A DNA stretch of 64,000 nt, taken from the NCBI RefSeq assembly GCF_030733745.1, contig NZ_JASHIK010000013.1, positions 62,001 to 126,000 of the forward strand. Direction: 5' to 3'. A model generated the notes under the pieces. That model was not told the DNA's origin and made no database searches. It was given only the letters and a program-made list of their open reading frames with translations. The position numbers were made by a program, and so were the translations under genes. Each line of letters begins with the position of its first letter. Position 1 is the first letter of the stretch. Below, piece by piece: positions 1 to 8,650 of the stretch. Source of the DNA: Stappia sp. MMSF_3263. Its GTDB lineage: Bacteria; Pseudomonadota; Alphaproteobacteria; Rhizobiales; Stappiaceae.

Positions 1-879
1 CCATGTCGGCAGCCGCTCGGAATGGCGCCTTGCGTTGTTCTTCCAAAGGAATTCGTAGGGGCAGTTGTGGAAGTAGAAATACTCCATGACCTTGAACTCG
101 GTACGGGCGGCCGAAAACAGCTCCTCGCAGACGCGGATGTGGTCGTCCATCGAGCCGCCGATATCGAAAAAGAGCAGCACCTTCACCGCATTGCGGCGTT
201 CCGGTCGCATATGGATGTCGAGCAGGCCGCGATGCGCGGTGGCGCGGATCGTGTGGTCCAGATCGAGTTCCTCGGCCGCGCCCTGGCGAGCAAAGCGGCG
301 CAGGCGCTTCAAGGCCACCTTGATGTTGCGGGTGCCAAGTTCCACCGTGTCGTCGAGATCGCGGAAGGTACGCTTGTCCCAGACCTTGACGGCGCGCCGG
401 TGGCGGCTTTCGTCCTGGCCGATGCGGATTCCTTCCGGATTGTAGCCATAGGCCCCAAAGGGCGAGGTGCCGGCCGTGCCGATCCATTTCGAGCCGCCCT
501 GGTGGCGGCCCTTCTGTTCCTTGAGCCGCTCGCGCAGCGTCTCCATCAGCTTGTCGAAGCCGCCGAGCGCCTCGATCTGCGCCTTTTCCTCTTCCGTGAG
601 GTGCTTTTCGGCGAGCTTTCTCAGCCAGTCCTCCGGAAGGTCCCGGGCCTCGGTGCCGGAACCGCCGAGCTCAAGCCCGTTGAAGGTCTGGCCGAACACA
701 CGGTCGAACTTGTCGAGATTGGTCTCGTTCTTGACCAGGCAGGTGCGGGCGAGAAAGTAGAAATCCTCGACCTGCTTGCCGGCAAGATCGGCCTTCAGCG
801 CCTCAAGCAGCGTCAGGTACTCGCGCAGGGAAACCGGCACGCCGGCGCTGCGCAGATTGGCGAGAAAGGTCACGAACAT
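1..879 (-). CDS. VWA domain protein, CoxE-like (C-terminus beyond window)
   Basis: The first 293 codons of a minus-strand gene that runs off the left edge. The start at 879 opens with MFVTFLANLRSAGVPVSL, typical of the CoxE-like VWA family that partners MoxR AAA ATPases, probably as chaperone-type assembly modules. A VWA core begins near residue 240 with a MIDAS-like DIGGSMDD, in which the usual second position serine is replaced by glycine. The small Cys-rich gene upstream overlaps its start by 10 bases, so the two are likely translationally coupled. The MoxR partner that is often adjacent lies about 8 kb upstream on the same strand. The family call is firm; the substrate is unknown. Confidence 0.85.
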   Translation of the reverse strand, partial: MFVTFLANLRSAGVPVSLREYLTLLEALKADLAGKQVEDFYFLARTCLVKNETNLDKFDRVFGQTFNGLELGGSGTEARDLPEDWLRKLAEKHLTEEEKAQIEALGGFDKLMETLRERLKEQKGRHQGGSKWIGTAGTSPFGAYGYNPEGIRIGQDESRHRRAVKVWDKRTFRDLDDTVELGTRNIKVALKRLRRFARQGAAEELDLDHTIRATAHRGLLDIHMRPERRNAVKVLLFFDIGGSMDDHIRVCEELFSAARTEFKVMEYFYFHNCPYEFLWKNNARRHSERLPTW

Positions 880-1241
880 GGCAGGAGATTAGGGCTGCCA
901 CCGGCGGATGTCGAGACGGCGCGGATGACTTTGCCGAAGGCGGTTCGGCCCCCCGCGCCGGCCAGATCGGTGTCCTCGAGCTTCAGCGACACGCGTCCGC
1001 CCGCGCCATGGAATGTCTTGAAATTCACGCCCAGACGGGTCTCGCCGATCACCCCGGCGAGAGAGCCGACGGACATATCGTTGATTTCGATGCTGAACTT
1101 TCCTTCGAAGGCCGAACCGTCGACCTCCCTGGCACTCGGCTCGCACCATTTGGTGCACTCGCCGGTGTCCTTGTTGTAGATCGCGGCGCAGCCGTTGCTG
1201 CAGGTGATCGAGCAGCCGTGACCGGCGTTGCAGGTTGCCAT
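870..1241 (-). CDS. Small Cys-rich protein of unknown function
   Basis: A 123-residue protein with no signal peptide or membrane segment. Six cysteines fall in the first 33 residues (C4, C10, C14, C18, C29, C33), spaced like a small metal- or disulfide-bound knuckle. The remainder is polar and probably beta-rich. The start at 1241 is preceded by a strong Shine-Dalgarno (AGGGGGA). The 3' end overlaps the CoxE-like gene by 10 bases, suggesting co-translation and a linked function. I do not recognise the family. The short length leaves some doubt, but the ribosome site and the ordered cysteines argue that it is real. Confidence 0.7.
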   Translation of the reverse strand: MATCNAGHGCSITCSNGCAAIYNKDTGECTKWCEPSAREVDGSAFEGKFSIEINDMSVGSLAGVIGETRLGVNFKTFHGAGGRVSLKLEDTDLAGAGGRTAFGKVIRAVSTSAGGSPNLLPCS

Positions 1242-1454
1242 GATATCGTTCCCCCTGAGATGTCTTCGTCAAAAACCCATTGCACAATCGCTTGCGGCGT
1301 CCCGCCACGCCGGCGGCGCATCAGAACACCTAAAAACACTCAAAACGAGTGCGTAGTTAAAATACACTATAAAGGTGCTCTTGAGAAGTGCTTCACCTAG
1401 CGTAAAGCCCGGGGAAGCTCCGTGATACGGCAGTCGCGAAAGGCACGCGTCGCG

Positions 1455-3053
1455 TCAGGCGGTGGTCTGGGCCGGCCGGGAGCACGTCGCCTGCGCGGGC
1501 AGGAAGGCCGCGAGCTCCGCAACCGGCATTGGCCGGGCGAAATGATAGCCTTGCGCGTAGCGGATCCCGATGCCGCCGAGCGAGGCGGCCTGTTCAGCCG
1601 TCTCGACGCCTTCGGCAACGCAGATGGACCCGACCTGGCGGGCGATCGCCAGAATGTTCGGTACCAGGGAGGCGCGCAGGGAGTCCTCCGACGCATCGAC
1701 CTCGCCGACAAACTGGCGGTCGATCTTGATGTAGTGCGGCGACAGCTTGCGGACGCTCGACAGGTTGGCGACGCCAGTGCCGAAATCGTCGATGGCGATC
1801 TCGAAACCCCGTGCGCGCAGATGGGCGATGGCCTGGCTCATGTCGATCCCGGTTTCGAGGCCGTTCTCCAGTATCTCGCAGATCAGCACATAGGGCTTGT
1901 CGCCCAGGACGCGTAGCGCCGCGGATGCCTCAAGGCGGTCGAGGTTGCGGGCATGCAGGTCCTGCCGGAAGAAGTTGGCTGACAGGTGGAAACCCTCCAG
2001 ACGGCCCTCCAACGAAGCAAGGTCCGTGATCGCCTTGCCCAGGACCGCCTCGGTGAAGAACCAGGTCGAGCCCGTTCGCTCGATTTCGGGAATGAAGGCG
2101 GAGGGAGGAAGGGGGCCATATTCATCGCAGAAGCGAGCGAGCACCTCGCAGCCCACCGGGTCGCCACTGCGCATGTCGATCACGGGTTGGTAAACGCAGT
2201 GAAAATCGCGAAAATTGCGGCGAATGGCGGTGCGTATCCGGCCTGTAAGCGTTGAGCGCTTCTCGAAGCGGCGCAGCCGCCACCGGTACCCGAGAAAACC
2301 GAACCCGAGATAGGCAAGGATGCCGGCTGCCGATGTCAGCGGATTCTGCATGATTTCGGCGGGCATGTCGTCGCGGGCGACGACGCAGAAGCGCCAGACG
2401 CCTTCGGTGCAGCCTTCGACATAGGTATAGGGGCTCAACGGATGCTGGATGCTTTGCCTCGACTGCTCGTAGATGCCTTCGCTGCCGAAGAGGTGCACCG
2501 CATAGTCGGTGCCGGGCGGACGGGTGAAGGCTTCCCAGTCGAATGAGGTCGTCGTGTTCGACAGGATCCGTTGATCAAGGACGATACCGACGTCATGGCT
2601 GCGCACGAAGAAGTCGACACTGGTTTCCGGCAGGCGGGGGTCGGAGAAACCCAGCCAATAGGAGCGGTCGGGATCGAACAGTGACTGGATGTCGTGCGCA
2701 GGGAAGGCGTGCGTCTCGTCGAGCAGCCCCAGAGTGGCCGAACAGATGGGGGTTGGCCCGCGATCGCGGAAGAAGAGTATCTCGTGGACATGGTTGAAGC
2801 GGAAGAGAAGGTTCCGCGCCTCCTGCTGCAGTTCCGGCGTGCAGGCGTCGAAGCGGCGGGAATCGAGCTGGGCGAAGATCTCGTCGGCCTGCGAGGTGAT
2901 CACATGGCCGCGCGCGTGCACGAGATCGATGACGGCCTTCAGCCGGCTGCGCATGTCGAGGTGATGCGCGACCTTCATGACCAAGAGGCAGGTCAGGAAA
3001 ACCGCAAATCCGAACGCGACGCTCAAGATCCTGTCACGAATAGATGCTTGCAT
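1455..3053 (-). CDS. CSS-motif EAL-domain c-di-GMP phosphodiesterase, membrane
   Basis: A 532-residue inner-membrane protein. One hydrophobic segment lies at residues 10-28 and another at about 238-256, bracketing a periplasmic sensor domain of the CSS type (ICSATLG near residue 103, further Cys at 71, 215 and 223). The cytoplasmic EAL domain follows from about 285. Catalytic signatures are present: EVL at 303-305 in place of EAL (a variant common in CSS enzymes), CEILENG, and AIDDFGTG near 430 followed by KIDRQF. It therefore probably hydrolyses c-di-GMP in response to periplasmic redox or thiol state, as known for E. coli CSS phosphodiesterases. It stands alone, with no GGDEF domain. Confidence 0.88.
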   Translation of the reverse strand: MQASIRDRILSVAFGFAVFLTCLLVMKVAHHLDMRSRLKAVIDLVHARGHVITSQADEIFAQLDSRRFDACTPELQQEARNLLFRFNHVHEILFFRDRGPTPICSATLGLLDETHAFPAHDIQSLFDPDRSYWLGFSDPRLPETSVDFFVRSHDVGIVLDQRILSNTTTSFDWEAFTRPPGTDYAVHLFGSEGIYEQSRQSIQHPLSPYTYVEGCTEGVWRFCVVARDDMPAEIMQNPLTSAAGILAYLGFGFLGYRWRLRRFEKRSTLTGRIRTAIRRNFRDFHCVYQPVIDMRSGDPVGCEVLARFCDEYGPLPPSAFIPEIERTGSTWFFTEAVLGKAITDLASLEGRLEGFHLSANFFRQDLHARNLDRLEASAALRVLGDKPYVLICEILENGLETGIDMSQAIAHLRARGFEIAIDDFGTGVANLSSVRKLSPHYIKIDRQFVGEVDASEDSLRASLVPNILAIARQVGSICVAEGVETAEQAASLGGIGIRYAQGYHFARPMPVAELAAFLPAQATCSRPAQTTA

Positions 3054-3182
3054 GGGCCGGTTTTTCAGAGAAATGCCTGAATCGATACTTCATTCATGGG
3101 CCTAGCATGATTTCGATTCGCGCAATACGCCTAACTCGAAGAAGGATGAATGAAGTTCATGCCAGCAACCGGCCCGAAGGCC

Positions 3183-4262
3183 CTATTTGCGCGGCGTTTC
3201 CGGCGCCTTGCCCGACGCAGTGTCGAGAAGCGCCTTGGTCTCTGGATCCGACTTGAACAGTTCCCCCATGACATCGGAGACGCTGGGGCCGCCACGATCA
3301 ATGAAGGGGGCCGGGCGGCAGACCTCGATCGCGGCGATACCCACGCGTGCGGTCAGAAGTCCGTTGATGACGCCTTCGCCGAGCCGGGCGGAAAGGCGGG
3401 CGGCCAGCCCATGGCCTAGCAGTTGCGAGACGAGGCTGTCACCGGCAGCCATGCCTCCCGTCATCGCCAGATGCGCCCCGACATGGCGGGCGAGACGCAG
3501 GAAGCCGATCAGGCCCGGCCTGCCGCCATAGAGCGCCGACAGGCGGCGCATGATGCGCAGGTTCTCGATCAGGACCACTGCAAGGTCGAGAGCGGCGCGC
3601 GGCGAGACGGCGGTGACGACGGAGACGCGCTTGACGCTCTCCTTGACGATGCGCACGGCGCGCGCGTCCAGCGCCTTCAGCAGGTCGCGCTCGGCAAGCA
3701 GCACCAGATCGCGCCCGTCGATCACCTCGCGCACGTGGCCGGCCAGCGCCGCGCGGCCGTGTGCTGTGTCGGGCCGCTCGCCATAGAGCGCGATCAGGTC
3801 GCGAATGCCGGCGCGTCCCGTCTCGCCATCGTCGCGGGCGGCGGCATCGGCAAGGGTCGCGCGCAGGCTCTCGATGCGCTTCAGCCGGAAGATGCCGACG
3901 ATCTCGCGCAGGACAAGACCGATGGCGGCGATCGCGGCAATGGCGGCAAGCGCCAGGCCCAGCCAGCCGAGCCAGTCGGTGCGGGCGAAGAGGTCCCGGA
4001 TCAGCGCATCCACCGACAGGCCGACGGCAAGGGAGACGAGGCCGCCAAGGCCGATGGACAGCCAGCGGCCCCAGCGCGGGCCCTTGCGCGTTTCCACGGC
4101 AGGCGGCAGCGGCGCCCCCCGGGTCTCGCGCTGCGGTACGATGCGTGCTTCGGACGTGCCGGCGGCGCCCTCGTCGTCGGGGTCCATGCGCACGCGCGCA
4201 TCGTCCAGCCGGAACGCGGCGGGCTTGCGCGGCGAGCGCGGCGTGTCGCCGGAACTGGTCAT
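3183..4262 (-). CDS. YcjF / TIGR01620 family membrane protein
   Basis: A 359-residue protein. Residues 1-60 are polar and probably disordered; two hydrophobic stretches at about 65-120 form a membrane hairpin; a long mostly helical domain follows, as in the YcjF/DUF697 family. The ATG at 4262 overlaps the stop of the upstream YcjX-like GTPase (ATGA), the usual two-gene arrangement in proteobacteria. The biochemical role of the pair is not settled; envelope or stress functions have been proposed. Nothing in the gene looks broken. Confidence 0.85.
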   Translation of the reverse strand: MTSSGDTPRSPRKPAAFRLDDARVRMDPDDEGAAGTSEARIVPQRETRGAPLPPAVETRKGPRWGRWLSIGLGGLVSLAVGLSVDALIRDLFARTDWLGWLGLALAAIAAIAAIGLVLREIVGIFRLKRIESLRATLADAAARDDGETGRAGIRDLIALYGERPDTAHGRAALAGHVREVIDGRDLVLLAERDLLKALDARAVRIVKESVKRVSVVTAVSPRAALDLAVVLIENLRIMRRLSALYGGRPGLIGFLRLARHVGAHLAMTGGMAAGDSLVSQLLGHGLAARLSARLGEGVINGLLTARVGIAAIEVCRPAPFIDRGGPSVSDVMGELFKSDPETKALLDTASGKAPETPRK

Positions 4263-5725
4263 GCGAGCCGGTCTCCGATCAGGAATTGCAGGGCGCGGTC
4301 GAGCCGGATATGCGGCAGGGAGAGCTTGACCCCCTCCGCCGTCACCTGCAACTCCGGCGGCCGGAAACGAACGAAGCGAACGCCGCCGGCTGGAGCTTTC
4401 GCATCGAAGATGGCCGCAGGGTCGTCCGGCAGATCTCCTGGAAAGAGCGCGATCTCGGTCTTGCCGTCATAGGTCTCGCCGTTGACCCTTTCACCGGAAA
4501 GAGGGGTGCCGAGGATCGCCGGCATCGTCTCTCCGCCATGCGAAAGGCTTGCCTCGCGCGTTGCGCGAATGGCGGCAAGCGCCAGCACCTCCACGTCGGC
4601 GCCGCTGTATTCGGCCCGCTCGATGGCGCGCGCGACAAGCCGGCGCAGGATCGCCTCCAGCCGGTCGTGGTCCGACCGGTTGAGGTGATCGGCCTTGGTG
4701 GCGGCAAAGAGGATGCGGTCGATCCGGCGGGTGAAGATGGAGAACAACCGCGAGACCTTGCCGGGCCGGAATGCTGCCAGGATCTCGGCCAGCGCGATTT
4801 CCAGATCGGCCAGCGCCCCGGCGCCGGCGTTGAGCGCATTGAGCGCGTCGACCAGCACGATCTGCCGGTCGAGACGGGCGAAGTGGTCGTGAAAGAAGGG
4901 GCGCACGATATGTTTCTTGTAGGCCTCGTAGCGCCGCTCCATCATCGCCCCGAGAGAGCCGGGCCGGAGCGGGCCGTCATGGCCGCCAAGGTCGAGCGGG
5001 GCGAAGGTGAGGGCGGGCGAACCTTCCAGGTCGCCCGGCATCAGGAAGCGGCCCGGCGGCAGCATGGAAAGCGCGCGTTCGTCCTCGCGGCAGGCGCGCA
5101 GGTAGGTGGTGTAGAGGCCGGCAAGCCGGCGAGCGTCCTGCTCGTCCGCCTCGGCCTGCGGCCCGGTCTCGGCGAGTGCCGCGAGATAGTCGGCGGAAAT
5201 CTCCGCGCGGCCGCTCTCGCGGGCACGGGTGAGCGCCTCGGCGGAAAAGCTGCGGAAGTCCTTGTCCAGCAAGGGCAGGTCGAGCAGCCATTCGCCCGGA
5301 TAATCGACAATGTCGAGATGCAGCTTGCCGCGTCCCAGCGTGCGCGACAGGAAATGGGCGGATTCGAACTCGATCGTGAGCCGCAATTCGGAAACCTGCC
5401 GCGTCGATTGCGGCCAGATGCGCTCCTTCAGCAGCGTGTCGACATGCGCCTCGACGTCGAAACGCGGGACATTGTCGTCGGGCTGGGGTTCCAGATAGGC
5501 GCGGGCGAGGCGACCGCCGGCGGCGGCCTCCAGCAGCGGCAGCCGGCCGCCATGGACCAGATTGTGGACGAGCGCGGTGATGAAGACTGTCTTGCCTGCC
5601 CGTGACAGGCCGGTCACGCCGATGCGCAAGGTCGGCGTGCCGAGCGACCCGGCGGTCTCCGCGAGATTGTCCAGGGAATGGCGCACCTCGTCCGTGAGGC
5701 GGGTCAGCAGGCTTCTTTGCGTCAC
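4259..5725 (-). CDS. YcjX family P-loop GTPase (DUF463)
   Basis: A 488-residue nucleotide-binding protein with a clear Walker A (GLSRAGKT) about 40 residues from the start and the conserved YcjX run of helices around the DYPGEWLLDLP motif. I chose the GTG at 5725 because GGAG lies 7 bases upstream of it. The ATG at 5746 is also in frame but is preceded only by pyrimidines. It is coupled to the ycjF-like gene downstream by a 4-base overlap. The SixA-like phosphatase gene ends 70 bases upstream. Known members behave as GTPases linked to stress; the target is unknown. Confidence 0.85.
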   Translation of the reverse strand: MTQRSLLTRLTDEVRHSLDNLAETAGSLGTPTLRIGVTGLSRAGKTVFITALVHNLVHGGRLPLLEAAAGGRLARAYLEPQPDDNVPRFDVEAHVDTLLKERIWPQSTRQVSELRLTIEFESAHFLSRTLGRGKLHLDIVDYPGEWLLDLPLLDKDFRSFSAEALTRARESGRAEISADYLAALAETGPQAEADEQDARRLAGLYTTYLRACREDERALSMLPPGRFLMPGDLEGSPALTFAPLDLGGHDGPLRPGSLGAMMERRYEAYKKHIVRPFFHDHFARLDRQIVLVDALNALNAGAGALADLEIALAEILAAFRPGKVSRLFSIFTRRIDRILFAATKADHLNRSDHDRLEAILRRLVARAIERAEYSGADVEVLALAAIRATREASLSHGGETMPAILGTPLSGERVNGETYDGKTEIALFPGDLPDDPAAIFDAKAPAGGVRFVRFRPPELQVTAEGVKLSLPHIRLDRALQFLIGDRLA

Positions 5726-5795
5726 GTCTTGTCTCCGCACGCCCATGTGGGGAGAGGAGCGGGGGCTTGCAAGCGCGGGCGTACCGGCGCGCGTC

Positions 5796-6374
5796 TCATG
5801 CCTCCGGCTTGGGGGCGCCGTCATTGGCTGCGGTGGGCACTGCCGAAAGCGAGGTCGCGCCGGCCAGCAGGCGCGGCAGGCAGAAGGCAACGACGCGGCC
5901 GGCGCCCGGCTCGATGGCCGACCAGCGCTTGGTGTCGAAGTCTATGACGGTCAGCGCGGCTGTCGGATATTTTTCGGAGATGGCTGTCTTCAGGGCGGGA
6001 TTGCCGCCGCCGATCAGGTCAAGCGCGGTCTCCTGTGTCGCCGGGTTGTGGCCGACAACGAGAAGGGTGCGGCTGCCCTCGCCGGCCGTACGGATCGTCG
6101 CCAGATAGTCGTAATCGGACTCGTCGTAGAGTTTGCGGGTCAGCCGGATGTCGATCTCGCCCTGCAGGGAGGGCAGGATCAGGGCCAGCGTCTCGCGGGT
6201 GCGCTGGGCCGTTGAGCACAGGATGCGATCGGGATTGAGCCCGTGCCGGGCCATATGCGCGCCGACCTCGGGGGCGGCCTGCCGGCCGCGGTCGTTCAGG
6301 GGGCGCTGGAAGTCCGACAGGCCGGGCTGGCCCCAGTCGGACTTGGCGTGTCTCAGCAATAGCAGGCGCAGCAT
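5796..6374 (-). CDS. SixA-like histidine phosphatase
   Basis: A 192-residue cytosolic member of the histidine phosphatase (phosphoglycerate mutase-like) superfamily. The catalytic RHAKS lies at residues 8-12, a supporting arginine pair sits in STAQRTRET, and the second catalytic histidine is in VVGHNPA. The length and the RHAKSDW form fit SixA-type phosphohistidine phosphatases, which act on phosphotransfer proteins. It may be co-transcribed with ycjX-ycjF. The substrate cannot be read from the sequence. Confidence 0.82.
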   Translation of the reverse strand: MLRLLLLRHAKSDWGQPGLSDFQRPLNDRGRQAAPEVGAHMARHGLNPDRILCSTAQRTRETLALILPSLQGEIDIRLTRKLYDESDYDYLATIRTAGEGSRTLLVVGHNPATQETALDLIGGGNPALKTAISEKYPTAALTVIDFDTKRWSAIEPGAGRVVAFCLPRLLAGATSLSAVPTAANDGAPKPEA

Positions 6375-6472
6375 GTCAGACGGGTTCCCCGAACGCGGTT
6401 GCGATGCCCGAGTTTAATCACATGCGAGCGCCCGCGTCCGGGGGAAGTTTGGTGTGCCGGGACGGATGTTCG

Positions 6473-6691
6473 TCAGGTTGTCTTGTCGGCTTCGCGAAAT
6501 TCGAGGATGTCGCCGGGCTGGCAGTCCAGCACCTCGCAGATGCGCTCCAGCGTGTCGAAGCGTACGCCCTTGACCTTGCCGGACTTCAGCAGGGAGACGT
6601 TCTGCTCGGTGATGCCGATGCGTTCGGCGAGTTCACGCGAGCGCATTTTCCGGCGCGCCAGCATGACGTCGAGATTGATCACGATCGGCAT
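6473..6691 (-). CDS. Small XRE/YozG-type HTH regulator
   Basis: A 72-residue protein that is nearly all one Cro/C1-type helix-turn-helix (SRELAERIGITEQNVSLL, then the recognition region and LERICEVLDCQPGDILEF). The start at 6691 fits the family, whose members begin with a short beta strand (MPIVINLD). It lies 10 bases downstream of a DUF2975 membrane protein gene on the same strand. This is a recurring pair in which the small HTH protein probably regulates the pair's own transcription. Confidence 0.85.
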   Translation of the reverse strand: MPIVINLDVMLARRKMRSRELAERIGITEQNVSLLKSGKVKGVRFDTLERICEVLDCQPGDILEFREADKTT

Positions 6692-6701
6692 GTTGGCGAC
6701 C

Positions 6702-7271
6702 TCACACGAACTGGCGGTTTTCATCCGCAACAATGGCGGCTTCCTCGAGAATCCAGCCAAGAACGACAAGCAGCATACCGAAAACAAGGACAGTTATGTT
6801 GTCGGTATGCAGGCCGATGGAGACTTCCCGCTCGCCGGGAGCATTGGCCCAGGACACGACGATGCTGCCGAGGGTGCCGATCACGATCGTCATTGGTGCG
6901 AATGCGGCGAGAATGATGCCGATCCACTTCAGCCTTTGTCCGCTTTCGGGAGCAAGGGCGGCGCCCCGGGCGAAACCCTGGAACAACCGGCGCAGGAAGA
7001 AGAGGGCGGCGAGCACGAGGCCGACGGGAACCAGGGCAAGCAGGATCGCCAGGACACGGGTGACGGGGGTCAAGCTTGCCTTGCCGGATGTCGACAGGCC
7101 CTCGATCAGCATCCGATCGAGGTTCGACGGGTCGAACAGGAGGAGGCCGGCGATCGCGGCCGGGCCGGCAATCATGAGGAACAGCGTCAACCATGACAGG
7201 GCGCGGCTGACCCCGGCGATCCGGGCAAGACGGGGATTGTGCCCGGTACGAAGTGCGGGGTGAAACGTCAT
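6702..7271 (-). CDS. DUF2975 membrane protein
   Basis: A 189-residue protein with four predicted membrane helices (about residues 24-46, 70-92, 118-140 and 155-173). The layout and the final VADENRQFV match DUF2975, a family almost always found beside a YozG-like HTH regulator, as here. The biochemical function is unknown. An AT-rich stretch (7272-7350), shared with the divergent lipoprotein gene, probably holds the promoter. Confidence 0.82.
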   Translation of the reverse strand: MTFHPALRTGHNPRLARIAGVSRALSWLTLFLMIAGPAAIAGLLLFDPSNLDRMLIEGLSTSGKASLTPVTRVLAILLALVPVGLVLAALFFLRRLFQGFARGAALAPESGQRLKWIGIILAAFAPMTIVIGTLGSIVVSWANAPGEREVSIGLHTDNITVLVFGMLLVVLGWILEEAAIVADENRQFV

Positions 7272-7373
7272 TCGATAATTCCTTCATAATTCAGTTTACA
7301 AATTTAATGTTACACAATAAAAAATGCACGTCAATCGGGAAAGCGATTGATCCTTTTCGGTATCGGAGTTCCC

Positions 7374-8021
7374 ATGCGCAAACATCACCTTCTTCCCCTG
7401 AACGTCCACAAGGTCGCCCTCCTGGCGATCATTCTCGTCGCCGCCTCGCTGGCGGCCTCCTGCGGGCAGGTTCCGCTTGCCAGCCTGATCGGATTGCGCA
7501 GCTTCGATCTGGAGACGACCGATCCGGCCCGTCTGCGTATCGCGGTGCGGCATCCCGACTGGATCAAGGTGCCATCCGAAGGTGCCGTCATGCACATCGA
7601 ACAGCGCAGCAAGGCGTCCGGAGCGCTCATCATGAGTGAGCAGATTGTTTTTCGGCATAGCGTGGCGGACGAGGACCTGGCATCCCTTGGGAGCGAACGT
7701 CGACGCGGCAGCGTCATTCGGGTCTTCCGGGTTGCCCCGCGCGATGTGGAACGGATGCGGGCCGTGCAGAAGGCAATCCGCGACCGTTCGCAAGACAAGA
7801 CACCGGGGGTGGAGGGGCGTCTCAGCGTGAGCGTCACAGGCTGCCGGTTGGGACCCGTGCCCGAGGGGGCGGTCAAAGTGTCGACTTATCTTGCAGCGAG
7901 CGAGCTCGACGGGTTCGTGCCGCTGACAAGGGACTTCGACCTGCGGGCGTCGATGATCGAAGCCGGTGCGCCGCAAGACGACCCGATTGCGGCCTGCCCG
8001 CAGACGCTGGGGAAAGGTTGA
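7374..8021 (+). CDS. Predicted lipoprotein of unknown function
   Basis: A 215-residue protein. The start at 7374 has GGAG five bases upstream. A lipoprotein signal peptide runs to the lipobox LAAS-C at about residue 30. The mature part looks like a soluble beta-rich periplasmic domain with no recognised motif. It is transcribed divergently from the DUF2975/HTH pair and converges on another exported protein gene. I do not recognise the family. Confidence 0.75.
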   Translation: MRKHHLLPLNVHKVALLAIILVAASLAASCGQVPLASLIGLRSFDLETTDPARLRIAVRHPDWIKVPSEGAVMHIEQRSKASGALIMSEQIVFRHSVADEDLASLGSERRRGSVIRVFRVAPRDVERMRAVQKAIRDRSQDKTPGVEGRLSVSVTGCRLGPVPEGAVKVSTYLAASELDGFVPLTRDFDLRASMIEAGAPQDDPIAACPQTLGKG

Positions 8022-8054
8022 CCGGGCTTTCCGCTCACGACAGGGCGATGGGTG

Positions 8055-8645
8055 TCAGGGTGCTTTTTCGGCGAGCAGTTCGGCAAAGGAGGTGACCAGG
8101 GGACCGATTGCCTCGGCCTGGCCGGGCAGCGTGTAGGCGATCCACAACGTGTAATCGGTGTTGCTCGTGCGAAACCGCCAGAGGCTCTCGCAGCGGCTTG
8201 CGTCCTTGCTCTCTCCGGTCAGAAAGGAGATCGCGGCAGCCGCCGCGCCGGTTGTCTCCAGAAGGGGAAAGCCGGCTGCGGCGTAGCGCTCCCGGAAGGT
8301 GCGCGCCGCGACCGCGCCATTGCCGGAGGGGTGGCTGCGCACGATGGCCGAGATGCCGGCCGGGTTCTGGTAGATGCAACCGGCGATGCGGTCGGCCGAG
8401 CCTGTGAGAACCCGGATGCGATTGAGGCTTGCCACCTGGTCAGGGCAGGTCAGGCCGGTGAAATGGCGCATGCCGCGGGTGACCACCTTCCAGCCGGATT
8501 CCGTCGATCGCTGCTGGGACAGGGCCGGTGGCACGGATGCCGTGGCGGAAAGGACAAGGGCCAGAACGGCCGCACGGGGGAACCGGACAAGCAGGTGCGA
8601 ACACGCAAGACGCCCTCTGCTTTTGTCCGCTTCCTTTGTCCGCAT
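8055..8645 (-). CDS. Exported protein of unknown function
   Basis: A 196-residue protein with a basic N-terminus, a hydrophobic segment (AVLALVLSATASV) and a likely signal-peptidase site after PALSQ. The mature domain has three cysteines (TCPDQ, GCIYQ, RCESL) that could form disulfides in the periplasm. The family is not recognised. It sits 5 bases downstream of the MoxR ATPase gene on the same strand and may share its transcript, in the place where a VWA partner would often be found. Confidence 0.7.
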   Translation of the reverse strand: MRTKEADKSRGRLACSHLLVRFPRAAVLALVLSATASVPPALSQQRSTESGWKVVTRGMRHFTGLTCPDQVASLNRIRVLTGSADRIAGCIYQNPAGISAIVRSHPSGNGAVAARTFRERYAAAGFPLLETTGAAAAAISFLTGESKDASRCESLWRFRTSNTDYTLWIAYTLPGQAEAIGPLVTSFAELLAEKAP

Positions 8646-8650
8646 CGCCG

